This document shows positions 31,097-41,428 of a stretch of 44,321 nt of DNA, in pieces. Origin of the DNA: Stenocarpella maydis (taxonomy: Eukaryota > Ascomycota > Sordariomycetes > Diaporthales > Diaporthaceae); assembly GCA_002270565.1 (NCBI GenBank), contig NQMI01000201.1, forward strand, positions 19,466 through 63,786. The letters run 5' to 3'. The notes under the pieces are model-generated. The model searched no databases, had not been told where the DNA came from, and worked only from the letters and a program-made list of their open reading frames with translations. Made by a program: the position numbers and the translations under genes. The first letter of the stretch is position 1. The number at the start of each line of letters is the position of its first letter.

Positions 31097-32167
31097 ATGC
31101 GGCGCTGCCTCACCCCACTGGAGCTCATGATAATTAAGGGGCTTCTAAACATCGATCTAGCCAACGATGCGACTATTACAAAGACTATAAAGTGTTCTAA
31201 GCGCTGGATACGTGAGCTAAAGAGGAAGAATCAAATATCCGGTAATGTATTTATGCTGGGCACGTTGCCGTCAGCCTACAATAGTATACGGCTGAGTGAC
31301 TTCTACCGTAACGTTCGTGATTCAAGTCCCGGGCGTCTATGCATTCTAACACGTCTTCTTGTTGCCCAGGCCCTCCTTGACCACCTTTCCAAGAAGAATG
31401 ACCTCTATCAAGATGAGATGCAATAGTGGTTACTTGAAACCTTTGATTTATTCATCTCTATAAGCACTATTAGCCGGGCACTTAAGGGAGTTAAGTAGAT
31501 AAAGAAATCACGCTCCTTTATTGCTATAGAACGCAATTATGAGATCCGAGCTGCTTAAATTATTAATATATAAGAATATCAAGCTAATTAACTCATCTTT
31601 ATTAATGAGTCTGGTATTGATAAGAGAAATGGGCTATGATGTACTGTGTGGGTGCTAAAGGGAATTCAGCTAAAGAAGCTAATACCCAGAGGGGGCACAG
31701 ATTGTGGCACTCAATTTCAAGTGCTTCCAGCCCTTACGATTGAGAGTATTCTAGGTCTATTAGTATATTAGGGCTATACTAATGGGGAAGGCTTTATTAC
31801 CTTTATAGAGGTTAAGGTTATTCCCAAAATAACACCATTCCCAGGGCCGAACTCAGTACTAGTAATGGATAATGCAAGCTTCCACTATCATGATGACCTC
31901 CAACAGGTATATGATAAGGCAGGGGTTCGGCTTATATACCTCCCTCTATATTCCCTGGATCTTAACCCTATTGAGGCATTCTTTGGTAATCTAAAGAAGT
32001 ATATTCGTTATTACTATCAGTATAAAGAAGACTAGTGGCATACAGATAATAACTGGAGGTAATTCCTTATTGATTATATATATAGCGTTAGCGCTTAGAA
32101 GGAAGCTATTGCAGGTCACTTCAGAAAGGCAATGATTTTAGAGCCAAGGTAAGGGTCTATTAATTAA
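31097..32167 (+). pseudogene. Tc1/mariner DD34E transposase, inactivated by RIP-type stops
   Basis: A single reading frame of about 356 codons runs without frameshift, interrupted by about ten stops, nearly all TAG or TAA where Gln (CAG/CAA) is expected and one TGA where Arg (CGA) is expected. The N-terminal third is helix-turn-helix-like (KTIKCSKRWIRELKRKNQIS). The DDE_3 core shows INESGIDKRNG, TVWVLKG, then VLVMDNASFHYHDDLQQVY and LPLYSLDLNPIEAFFGNLKK. Asp in VMDN and Glu in NPIE are separated by 34 residues, defining DD34E. The first catalytic Asp is changed to Asn (INES for the expected DES), also a G-to-A change. The original role was cut-and-paste transposition acting on the terminal repeats. 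It ends at TAA 32150 or 32165. It cannot be translated to an active enzyme as it stands. Confidence 0.88.
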
Positions 32168-33216
32168 ACAGCTGGCTAGATATACAATTTGAAGCCCCTA
32201 ATATGTGTGTATTGCCTATGTAAGATGATTTCAATAGTGTATAGTATGTGGCGTGGAAGCAATTTAAGTGCTCTTGAAGTTGTGCTTATGTGCCCGGATA
32301 TGATAGGCATTATAACCCCCAACCAACAACACAGCCTTAACGCCCAGGAACTATAGGTATATCTATAAGTAGTATATAGCAAAAGAGCCTTTCTTTAGAC
32401 GAATCAAATAATACTATCATCAGGCCTGTGGGTACAGTAGAAGGTGGTTGCCCTGAAGTTGATCAGTTGGGGGTTACAATTTAGCTCACTTATCACCACA
32501 TCATCACACACCTCTTATATAGAAATTAGCATATTGCAATATTTGGTGCCTATTGCTATATATACCCCTGCTTCCAGCAATCCTCAATAAACCATACGAC
32601 TCATTACTTAGCGTATATGCCTTTATGGTATTAATATTTGACTACAACTTGCCGGCGAGGATTTCCATTACTGTTAAAGGAGCAATGCCTCATATAGTTC
32701 TTGCTTAGCAAGGGCGAGGGTTCAGATACAATGCATACCATTCTTTTTGCTTATTTTGTTTTTGCTAGCTAAACTATTTGGCCTTCTAGTTGCTTTTAAT
32801 GAAGGTATGGGTGGTGGTTGTGCAAGCGGGTACATACACTTGCTATCTATTTGCCTAACTTAATAACGCTATAATACCACCAGAAAAAATCGTGGATATA
32901 ATACAATTTTTACTCCTAAAGAGCCTGCTTCTAGGCTTTATAATAATAGTCTTACTTTTTTATTAATACACTCTTTATTAAAGAATGTGGGTTTGTAGTT
33001 ATAGTGTTTAGAATAAGGATGTGCTAGGTACTAGTCTCAGGATTCTTATAGCCACTAGTTATAATACTATACTATTACTCAGCTATAACTTTATAAGAAA
33101 AAAACATATACACAATCTGATTGCTATACTAAATAAATTAAAGCTTCCTCTTTCTTCTAATACTACTCCGGCTGTAATAGGCTAAAGTTCTATTAAGGGA
33201 ATCTGTATTTCAAGTT
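32168..33216. other. non-coding middle of the large transposon
   Basis: AT-rich, many stops in all frames, and no motif seen. It separates the two convergent gene remnants of the element and could be their shared 3' region. Confidence 0.5.
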
Positions 33217-35460
33217 AGGGGGCACCCATGGGCACACTTCGAGGGCTACACCACTAGTATCAACGTTTTACACGTTTTGCAAACTTTGCAAACTTACATA
33301 ACAACCACTAATCAACCCCTTAACGCATTTCTCGCTAACAAGCCATTACGCCCTCAAGAAACGCCCTTATATACCCTCAAACACCATAAATAAGCCAGAA
33401 TCAAGCTTCCCCATCAGCAGCAATATCCCTAGGGGCCTCGCTTACCCCAGGGCCCGCCAGCAAGTCCTCCGCTAAGAGCATACACTCTTGAATAAAATCC
33501 TTCACGCACTAACGAAGAAAGCTACCTAGGTCCTTATTAAAGTAACATTCCTTATACCAGCTATCTGGCTATACCGAGAGGTCCCTAAGCAAGCATATGC
33601 CCGCTTCCTAAAGCTCATGGGGCAGCCTAATTAACAATAACCTCTGCTCACAATCCCAGGCCTTCCAATAGCAAATATACGCAAGAAAGTTCTCTAGAAG
33701 CCCTTCCGACTCAAGGCTATTAGGCACTACTGGTAATAACAATATCATCACCGGCCGAAGCCGTGGAGGTAGCGTAACCCTCGCTAACAGCGCCCCGGCA
33801 GAGGAAGGGGGTCCTGGGAGTATATACGCCTGCCCAGCTGCCCACGTTGCTGGCGGCAGCGGTAGTAGCTGAATCGACTGGCTGGCTGCTGTATGAACCC
33901 CACTGAGGGCATTTACGATAGCCAATGCAAGCTGACTGGTCTTGCTGCCGCCGCTATTAATGTTGATAATATTCTCGCTGCTAAAGCCACCGCTTCCGCC
34001 CCGTTGCACGTTAGCTCGGCCCGAGCGCCCCAGCACTATGCCGAGGATATCATTATCCGGCCTAAGGTTCAAGAGAACATTTGCTATATCATCTGGCCCA
34101 CCCATCTTCCTCCTAATCTCTCAAATAAGTGCCTAATCATATACACTCATAGGGATATTTTCAATAGATGCATTTTCCTAGCTCTTTTCAATTAAATCAG
34201 CCCACTTAATTAAATACTTATAGCTAAGTGCCAGATGTAACCTATCCCTCCTCTCAAAATACTATAAGGCTAACTTAGCTTCCCTCTTATAGTTTAGGTA
34301 CTTGCCCCTATTACAACACTCCCATCTTCAGCTTAGCCTTGCAAAATAGTCAGTTTTTGCTTCCCTTGTTGCAGCAATCTCCTCTTGCATTATAGAGGAC
34401 TTTGACTTCAAGGAGGATGGGATTCCCAGCCGATCGTTAAGTGGAGCGATATCAATATCAGCACTATCACCACTATTCAGCCTTGCCCGAAATAAACGGC
34501 CCTCATCATCCTCTACAGCCTCTGCAATAGCAGCACCCCTAATATCATGAGATATAACATCAATAGAAGCCCGTCCTCCTCAACTAGAGGATAAGGGTGT
34601 TATCAGTCCCTGCCAGCGCCTCGGGATTACACGGCGAGCAGTTAACAGCTGCAACAAATATAATACATTAAGTGTATAGCAAGACTCTGCTTATATCTGC
34701 CCTATAAGGCTGATTATCAAATCCTAAATCATCTTAAGGGTTGCTCCAGCTGGAAACTCATTAGAGTATTCAACTTTCCTAGTGGTAGCCTTCCTCAGCT
34801 GGATTAAAGTGCTAATATAGTCCTGGTTGATCTCATGGCCGTAAACAGTCTTAGCAACCCGGGTCTTCAATTCCTTAAGCCATATGTTAAGAGACCTAAC
34901 AAGAGTACCCCCAAATATTATCTTTAAAGCTTCCGGGTACTTCATGAGTATTAAAGGGGGGGTAATACCTCTAAACTAGCCAGCCTCGCTTAAAGCATAT
35001 TTAAAGACCACCCTAACATTAGTTAGGACTTTAATCCGAATAAGGCCTTCCTCCTAACGAAAGCTAGCTATAGCAACCTCCTCAGGGATCTCCATAACAT
35101 TATTATCTAGGGGAAGCACTTAATCATTAAAGGGATTATAATTAGGAGCTTCAGTTAAGTCCGGCTCCTCCTAATCAGGCTCAGTAGGGCTACTCTCCAG
35201 CGGCAGCGCCAGTAGCGCCGGCAATAGTGGCTTCGCCGGGGCCTTCCTTTTTGCCGGAGCCTTCCTTTTTGCCGGAGCCTTCCTTTTTGCCGGAGCCTTC
35301 CTCTTTGCTAGGGCTAACTGCTTCACTAGAGCTAGCGTAGCCGACTTAACGGTCCGGGTCTTCTTTACAGTAGAGCCGCCTAATAATATAGATTCAGTAT
35401 TCCTCCTCTTTAATGGGGCTATTCTAATGGTCTTAACTGGACTATTATCAAAGATAATTC
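33217..35460 (-). pseudogene. second ORF of the large transposon, unknown function, RIP-degraded
   Basis: On the minus strand one frame can be followed for over 700 codons with about twenty stops, each a TAG, TAA or TGA explicable from CAG, CAA or CGA by C-to-T. No frameshift is needed. Near the start, tandem KRKAPA units form a basic, lysine-rich stretch (see the repeat at 35241-35312). A better-conserved block reads EALKIIFGGTLVRSLNIWLK, then TVYGHEINQDYISTLIQLRK. A Gly/Ser/Pro/Leu-rich segment covers 34105-33608, and the end is Trp/Lys-rich (WLLCKFAKFAKRVKR). I do not recognise the family. The 5' end is uncertain because the original ATG may be lost. The basic repeat would suit nucleic-acid or nuclear binding, so an accessory transposition protein is possible, as is captured cargo. 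Confidence 0.65.
35241..35312 (-). repeat. 18-bp tandem repeat encoding KRKAPA units
   Basis: GCCTTCCTTTTTGCCGGA (plus strand) occurs three times perfectly and a fourth time with changes. Read on the minus strand it encodes repeats of Pro-Ala-Lys-Arg-Lys-Ala within the second ORF of the transposon. Confidence 0.9.
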
Positions 35461-35785
35461 ATTATTTCAGCCGGGAGCGCAGTCAGCGAGGACTTGTAGT
35501 TAGGAGCTGCGGATCAGTATATAAAATCGACCTTAGCTCAGGGGCAACACTCAAAGACCCTATTCAGAATATCATCAGCTATAGCAATATATTACGCGAA
35601 GAGGGCACCAGACCAACCTGCGTGCAGCTCTAGCAGGGCGTTAGCAACCTTAATTGACCCCGACGGTAGGTCACAGGATGATAATTGACGTTCAGGGATA
35701 ACCGCTATATACGCTATGAGAAACACCATGATTCCGAGTGGTGATAGTTGCAAACGTATAATGATGACGATAACGTTATGTGCGT

Positions 35786-35882
35786 TAATGCCGAAGGGAT
35801 GCCGATTTATATGGGGAACGGGTATGTGTCAACATGTGCGCGTCACTAGCGCGTTTTTGGCACTCTCGCTTGCAAATCAGAA
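35786..35882 (-). repeat. right terminal inverted repeat of the large transposon
   Basis: Reverse complement of the left repeat at 30894-30990, with its outer end at 35882 next to TA at 35883-35884. Confidence 0.9.
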
Positions 35883-35884
35883 TA

Positions 35885-36246
35885 GTGTCAGCACCTACTT
35901 AGGTATTCAATGCGCTCTTAAGTAGTACATATCTAGGTACTTGCAGCAACTGCCCTCATCTTAAGAAACAAGGACAGATAACTTTGATTATTCTTAATGT
36001 CGCAAGTGCTACCTCTCCGCAGTTCAATGTGGAACACATGCATACCCGCGCCATGTGAATTTCAACATGAATAATGGTGAAAGGCTTCGAAGTCATTGTG
36101 AGATGGTATCCGCATACAGCTAAGCGCCGAGGCATAGTACAGAAACTGGGCCTAGAAAATGATTTACAATCCAAGATGTGCCCAGAAACTGCGTCATCCA
36201 AGCGCAGAGAATCCCAAACGGCCTGGTCATATCAAGTCAGGTCCAT
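35885..36246. other. intergenic region
   Basis: No gene seen. It is flanking DNA between the transposon and the secreted-protein gene ending at 36247. Confidence 0.4.
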
Positions 36247-37200
36247 CTAAAGTATGCCTGCTGGCCAATAAGTTCCAAACCGGCCATTCTGGGAAGCTAT
36301 CACTGGATTCCCATGGTCATCATCGACATAGACGTGCTCAGGGCCGACATTTTGTAGATCCCAAAGCATGGGGATAATATTGGTCGATCCGTCCCAATTC
36401 TCGGTCGCAGCAATGACCCACTGTCCTGATGGCTTGATATCGTACGCACCCGATGGGGTTATTCCGGAGGGGGCACCATCCAAAATGTTTTGAGTAAAGC
36501 CCTTCCATGCGCCCGAGCCGTCGAGGGCCCACATCAGCGCAGGGCCGTCACATCCCCGGATCAGCGAGACGTCGCCCCAGATCCAGCTGCGGTTGTCAAC
36601 AGCGAGTTCGAGCCATGTCCCGAGGGGTCTGGGGATGCCACCGAGGTTCCACTACGCAAACTAGTCAGCTGTGATTAAAAGGAGGTGGTGGTGGTAAGCA
36701 CTCGGCTGGCGTACCTCGTCTGTGCCACGCGTAATGCGCCCTTGGAAGTCCGGGGGCAGTGACACGAATACTGTGTGCTGCGGCGCAATCCAGAGATATT
36801 TCAGCGGAACATAGTCGCAAAGGTTTTGGTAAATGTAGAACGCCCGCCAGTCGAAGTCCGCGTTTGTAACAGTAACGCCGACGCCGCCATTGTCCGCATC
36901 GCCCCAAGTGAAAGTCGGTGCAGAAGCGCAGATCCACCGTTTCTCGATCGTGACTAGTTCAGGCGGGCGCGCTGCAGTAAAGCTCCTGATGAGATCGTCT
37001 CGAACGAGATTGCCCTTTGGATAGCTCACAAACGTATCCGGTGGAACGGAAATGATGGATGCGATGTCGGGGAGATCCTCCGTGCTCGTAGCACGGTTGA
37101 TTGCGTTTTGAGAAGCGTTTGGTGCGCTCGGAGCCGCAGCCGCAGCCGAAAAGGTGGCGAGGGCGAGGGCGAGGGTCGTTGTCAAAATGGCAATGCACAT
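36247..37200 (-). CDS. secreted protein of unknown function with Kex2-type pro-region
   Basis: Two exons, 37200-36715 and 36651-36247, join in phase 0 across a 63-base intron (GTACGC donor, GCTGAC branch, GCGTAG acceptor) and give 296 residues. Residues 1-23 are a signal peptide. A pro-region of about 65 residues ends at IEKR (85-88), a Kex2 cleavage site, so the mature protein should begin WICASAPTFTWGD. Exon 2 contributes WNLGGIPRPLGTWLELAVDN, GDVSLIRGCDGPALMW, then IKPSGQWVIAATENWDGS, YVDDDHGNPVIAS and the end NGRFGTYWPAGIL. This looks like a fungal secreted family known to me only as hypothetical, rich in Trp and Gly. Two Cys in the mature part before the splice and one after it make disulfides possible. 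Function is unknown; a role outside the cell is inferred from the targeting signals. Confidence 0.75.
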
Positions 37201-37827
37201 GACTGGAGCGTGTGTTGATCGTACGAAGCCATTGAGGTAGGACGAGAAAGAGAAGACGCAAGTGCTTGTTTGATGATTGGGTAAGTACTGAAGAACAAAG
37301 ACAATATAACAGGCTTGAGCAGCATAAGGAAATTACATCTTTGCGACTTGAGATTGACAACAACATCAAGGAGAGAAAGAGCTATGGACCTGTACGTATG
37401 TAGTCAGGCCAACCAAATGTACGCGAGGTTGCCAATAAGTGATCTTAGGAGAGCAGCTTAACACCATGTTCACAGTTTCAAGGTGGATTCAAGCCATGCC
37501 GGCCTCAGGTAGTGGGGTCGTCGACTTCATCTGGCTCTTTGATCGTGCAAAAAAAAAATTTAATAATAATAATAAAAAAAAGGCCGGTTTTCCTGCAAGG
37601 AAAAGATCACAACTTGGGTGTATTTCCAATAAAATCTTAGGGATGCTGCAAGACCAAAATAGCATATGCCGGCCAATACTATTAGTACTGAAAGGTGTGG
37701 AAGGTGCAATGCGCTGCGGTATACCATCCGTCATTCATCTCAACTCCCCAGCTGCTTCCTCATGATGTGCAGCTTCAATGAGGCCAAGCCGCCCAGATGG
37801 TGGGTGCCAAACCCTCATACCCATCCC
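37201..37827. other. intergenic region
   Basis: No gene seen. It contains an A-rich stretch with TAATAA repeats at 37547-37580. It is the promoter region of the secreted-protein gene and the 3' flank of the FAD oxidoreductase. Confidence 0.4.
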
Positions 37828-39204
37828 TCACAAATCCGCGAGCAGGTTAGAAACAACACTCTTTGTGAAGTCCCAAATCGGTGATGAAGCCTGAGTCACC
37901 CATGCAGCTCCGGTCCAGTAGGTATTCCGTTGACCTTGGAGCGCGTACAGCCTGGAGTAAAACCCATCACGGACATCTGCCCCAGATACATACATGCGGA
38001 CATGCGAATGATCAAATAAATCCAGGAATTCCGTTTCCGACTCGCCGATGACCCCCCCGGCAGCCAGCCGCTCCAGAGTGGAGACAGTATCAGCCTTTAC
38101 TGCCTCAGGCTCAATGCGCTCGTGAGCGGTGTAGTAAAACACGGATGTGTTGTCTCCAAACCCAGTTGGAACAACATTAAAGAGGGCCGGAAGCACCGGG
38201 ATGTTGAACGGAGTTGTGAAGCCGACGTTCTGCAGTGTCGCTTGTGGCAAGCCTGAGCGGCGGATGACACCAGCGTAGTATTGCTGGCTGATGAACTTGT
38301 CGAACAACGCCTTTTCACCGTTGCCCAAGTCCCATCCCCGGAAGTTGTCGGCTACTGGTGGTGTCGCCACCAAAAGCTTCTTGGCTACGATGCGCTTGAT
38401 GCCGGAAGGCGTCTGCACAACAGCCTCGACTCCCGAGTCCGTGCGACAAAGGGTCGTAACGGTCGAGTTGTAGAGCACGCTATCGCCAAGGATCGATGCG
38501 GCCGAGCGGTAGATATCATTAACATCTCGCGTGACTTTGAACCCAGACGTGATGCCCTTCAGAGGATCCAGACTGAGCAGCTTGAGTGGAAACAAGGCGG
38601 GCTCTTTCCACGCCTCCGCCGGTTGGATATAGGTGTTGATGAGGTTTGCGATAGCCTGGAGTCCATACTTTGACATAAACTCTCCCCAAGGCTGGTAGAG
38701 GTCTTCTGGCACCGGGTCTGGCAGGTAGTAACCCGGGTACACGGTAGAAAGGTTGGCTGCGAGGTACTCGGAGTATCTCTGGAGGGCAGTGCTAATCTCT
38801 GTGGTGCTCACGTTGGCTGCGGGAGCTGCAACTCCGAGCGAGAAGTCCGCGTTGATGGTAGTTGACGCAGCATTTGTTGGCGCTGTGAAAAGCGGCACCC
38901 CATGGCGGGCGAAATAGTCAATGACGACCGGGATGTCGTAAAAGATCTGTACGCCAACATTGTAAACACTTCCATTTGGACCATAGTAAGAGTCTGCATG
39001 GCCACCCAGTTTGCCGGTGCGTTCAACAACGACCATGGTCTTGTTTGAATCATGGAGTTGGATGGCTGCATAGGTTCCGGAGGATCCGCCCCCAACGACA
39101 AGTACATCCGTCATCACCGTCTCAATCCGAGGCTTGTCTCGGTGTGTCGTAGCCACGGCCAGAGACAGAAACACTGAAGTAACCAGACGCATGGATGGAC
39201 GCAT
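37828..39204 (-). CDS. secreted FAD-dependent oxidoreductase (amine-oxidase / beta-cyclopiazonate-dehydrogenase-like)
   Basis: Intronless, 458 residues. A signal peptide occupies about 1-20 (MRLVTSVFLSLAVATTH). The FAD-binding dinucleotide fold is VLVVGGGSSGTYAAIQL (35-51), ending in the acidic residue Glu61 of VVVERTGKLGGHADSY, the motif shared by flavin amine oxidases and NAD(P)-binding Rossmann proteins with a GG doublet. Further marks are NVGVQIFYD and a C-terminal FAD-contacting stretch, NTYWTGAAWVTQ. Several N-glycosylation sequons (NKT, NGS, NVS, NLS, NST, NTS) agree with secretion. Fungal relatives are often annotated beta-cyclopiazonate dehydrogenase, but substrate is unproved, and there is no other cyclopiazonic-acid gene nearby. 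A TATA box lies about 85 bases upstream. Confidence 0.85.
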   Translation of the reverse strand: MRPSMRLVTSVFLSLAVATTHRDKPRIETVMTDVLVVGGGSSGTYAAIQLHDSNKTMVVVERTGKLGGHADSYYGPNGSVYNVGVQIFYDIPVVIDYFARHGVPLFTAPTNAASTTINADFSLGVAAPAANVSTTEISTALQRYSEYLAANLSTVYPGYYLPDPVPEDLYQPWGEFMSKYGLQAIANLINTYIQPAEAWKEPALFPLKLLSLDPLKGITSGFKVTRDVNDIYRSAASILGDSVLYNSTVTTLCRTDSGVEAVVQTPSGIKRIVAKKLLVATPPVADNFRGWDLGNGEKALFDKFISQQYYAGVIRRSGLPQATLQNVGFTTPFNIPVLPALFNVVPTGFGDNTSVFYYTAHERIEPEAVKADTVSTLERLAAGGVIGESETEFLDLFDHSHVRMYVSGADVRDGFYSRLYALQGQRNTYWTGAAWVTQASSPIWDFTKSVVSNLLADL

Positions 39205-39287
39205 GGTGCCGGTATCGAAGACGAGAAACGGGGAAATATGAACATCAAAACAACATTCCTTGAGGATTCTGCAATCAACATGGCCTC

Positions 39288-39295
39288 TTTTTATA
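39288..39295 (-). promoter_or_regulatory. candidate TATA box of the FAD oxidoreductase gene
   Basis: TATAAAAA on the minus strand about 85 bases upstream of the ATG at 39204. Confidence 0.5.
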
Positions 39296-39526
39296 GTTGA
39301 TCATTACCAAGCACAATCGATTTTTATGATTCTCCTTAATTTCCGAATCAGCGCAGCCTCCCGGCCTCCCTTCCCTTTCAAGCTTAAAGTTTACCTTAGT
39401 TATTGTAGTGAATGTTATACGCTCGCTACTCTGAAGCTTAAATCCCTCGACATCTGATACTTGCTTATCGTGCGGCCAAGTATAACTAATTAAGATTTCC
39501 AGTGTTTCCGTCCGGTTCTATATCTC

Positions 39527-39738
39527 TAGTCAACGTCCGCCTACCCAGCTTTTAACGTTGGCCCCACCCGGTATAAATTTCCTATAGAAATTATTAACAT
39601 TTCTAAGTACCTCTATAATAGGCAAGTAGCTTACCCGCCTCCTGCTCTAACCCAACCGCTAACCCTACCAGCGCTATATGTTTAATTCCTTGTACCGGAT
39701 GGGCCAATGGTAGCAGCTGGGTAGGCGGATGTTGCCTG
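39527..39738. mobile_element. hAT-like MITE, about 212 bp, related to the 17.3-kb copy
   Basis: The left end TAGTCAACGTCCGCCTACCC continuing AGCTTTT, and the right end read inward, CAGGCAACATCCGCCTACCC continuing AGCTGCT, are inverted repeats. Weaker matching continues to GGTATAA/GGTACAA, about 45 bases in all. The left end aligns with that of the element at 17313-17782, sharing ACCCAGCTTTT and most of the preceding 16 bases. The candidate 8-bp flanks are TATATCTC (39519-39526) and TGTGTCTC (39740-39747). They differ only by two TG-to-TA changes, but using them leaves one unpaired base at the right end. Confidence 0.7.
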
Positions 39739-39747
39739 CTGTGTCTC

Positions 39748-41428
39748 TGGTAAGTACGAAAAGTCCGTACATTGGTGTCAGGATAACATAATTACTCACT
39801 ACACGAGCACATAAGATCCCGTGCAGGGCATTTCGTGCAAACTGAACAGCTTATTCTTCGATGCATAATATTGGTTTGTCTCGCGTCCTACGGCGTTGAC
39901 ACAGTTGCGCAGCTGCCCGTGTCACTAAATATTTACTAGTCTTACTCGCGCAACATATTTCAGAAGTCAATTATCTGAGTTCTATTATGAACATTCCACT
40001 CTGAAGTTTGGCTAGACTCGTCGTTCTGAGTGCTTCGTGGGTAGAAAGCCACGGGATAATACTAGCTAGACACAGCTCGCAGGATTCCAGACGGTTCAGG
40101 CAATTGGAAGTTTTCATGCGTCCTCTTGTTCTCGTTTACCTGGTTAATTTTCGACCGATATCAACACACACGTATGGACTGATGTGTCAACCTCGGAATG
40201 GTCCAGGATGGGGATAACGTACATTAACTTAGACCGATGATCGGCCGGGATAGAAGCAGATGAAAAGCTTCACGATGCCACGGCAGGCTCGGAATCCGGT
40301 CGCCAATAAGGCAATCACGCTTTCTGTTCCAGAGGATTGCCTATGATGCTCGACTTGACGGTTCATTTTGTGAAAACGCCCCGGGCCTCTGTCACCGAGG
40401 GCTGGCCGGCCTGCGATGAATCACCATGGTATCCGTTCTTGAGGATACCAGAAACCATTCCCTTCGCTTCCCATATGCTCCACTCCGTATTTATGTTTCT
40501 ACCCTTTCTCTCTATAGAAATACATCTTATGGGAGCATTTTCCGACATCAGGCGCTATATTAACCCAAGTCAATAAGATATCTAAGGTAGTATAGCAATA
40601 CTATCCGTACTACTCATCAGAATGATTTCAACCCTATCATCATATTTCTCCTCTCGTGTGTTATTATTGGTTATACTGCGCTAATTCAGATCCGCGATAT
40701 GACTTTCTACGATCAATATCGGTAATAGGGTCGCTGGTGGATATTGCGTTTGTAATGACTAAATTTCTGCCTCCGCAACCGCCTCCTTGGACGGCCGTGA
40801 TGTTTTTCGGGAAGACTGCATCCGTCCCTTACAACGTAAAGAGCGCCACAGCTATTTACCGTTATAGGCATGAAGCTTGCAAGGAGGGCGACACCGATGC
40901 GACTTCTATCATCTTTTTAGATTTTGCTCCCCTCTCAGTTGGCCGCCTCCCTGGTGTACCTTGGGAGCTGTCATGGGGTATATTGCCTTCTTCTTATCAA
41001 CACTGGCTCTTTCTCTCGAGTTGAACCTGGCTAGCGGCTCTATGGGGCAGCCTACGTTCACACAGCCAAGTTTCTGACTGAATTACAGAGGTGACGACCA
41101 AAAAGTCCTCCAGCGTGACGCCTCCGACCTTCTCGCTCTAGGCGCTCCATCAACTTTGGTGACTGGCCGCTGAGCTCGTGTAGTAGAAAGCGATATCGTC
41201 AAGCTGTATGTCCTGGTGACTTGGATTTAGTACTATGAAAATAGAAAAGACCCGAGAGAATCCTAGAGATGACAAGATAGACAATGGTGGGAACCCCTTG
41301 TGCGCTGAACGAGCCTCAAGGTTTTGGCACCATACATGAGCAGCAGCTAACCATTGTATCCTTCCGCATCCCTGACATCCACTCATCTGATAGTCCACTC
41401 TGAACCGTCGAAGACGATGGGGATGGGT
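39748..41428. other. long region without recognisable gene
   Basis: Short frames only. Plus-strand frames at 40337-40576 and 40656-41024 have no signal peptide, domain or splice pattern that I can defend. It may contain eroded coding sequence. Confidence 0.35.

Larger units (their letters stand above)
30894..35882. mobile_element. 4,989-bp Tc1/mariner-type transposon with two RIP-degraded genes
   Basis: Long terminal inverted repeats bound the element, left at 30894-30990 and right at 35786-35882. Both begin TTCTGATTTGCAAGCGAGAG when read inward. The first 52 bases are identical and the next 45 differ at about six sites, all transitions. TA stands immediately outside both ends (30892-30893 and 35883-35884), the target duplication of the Tc1/mariner superfamily. 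A DD34E transposase remnant is on + at the left (31097-32167), and a large second reading frame on - occupies the right (about 35460-33217). About 1 kb between them has no gene. Both frames are broken only by nonsense changes of the C-to-T class. Typical fungal Tc1/mariner elements are 1.3-2.3 kb with one gene, so size and second gene are unusual. Confidence 0.85.

Noticed and set aside
37828..39204. A cyclopiazonic-acid biosynthesis cluster around the FAD oxidoreductase
   Set aside because: No PKS-NRPS or prenyltransferase gene lies in the window, so the common annotation name alone does not support a cluster.
40656..41024. 122-codon plus frame
   Set aside because: No domain, signal or splice evidence, and the composition looks like eroded intergenic DNA.
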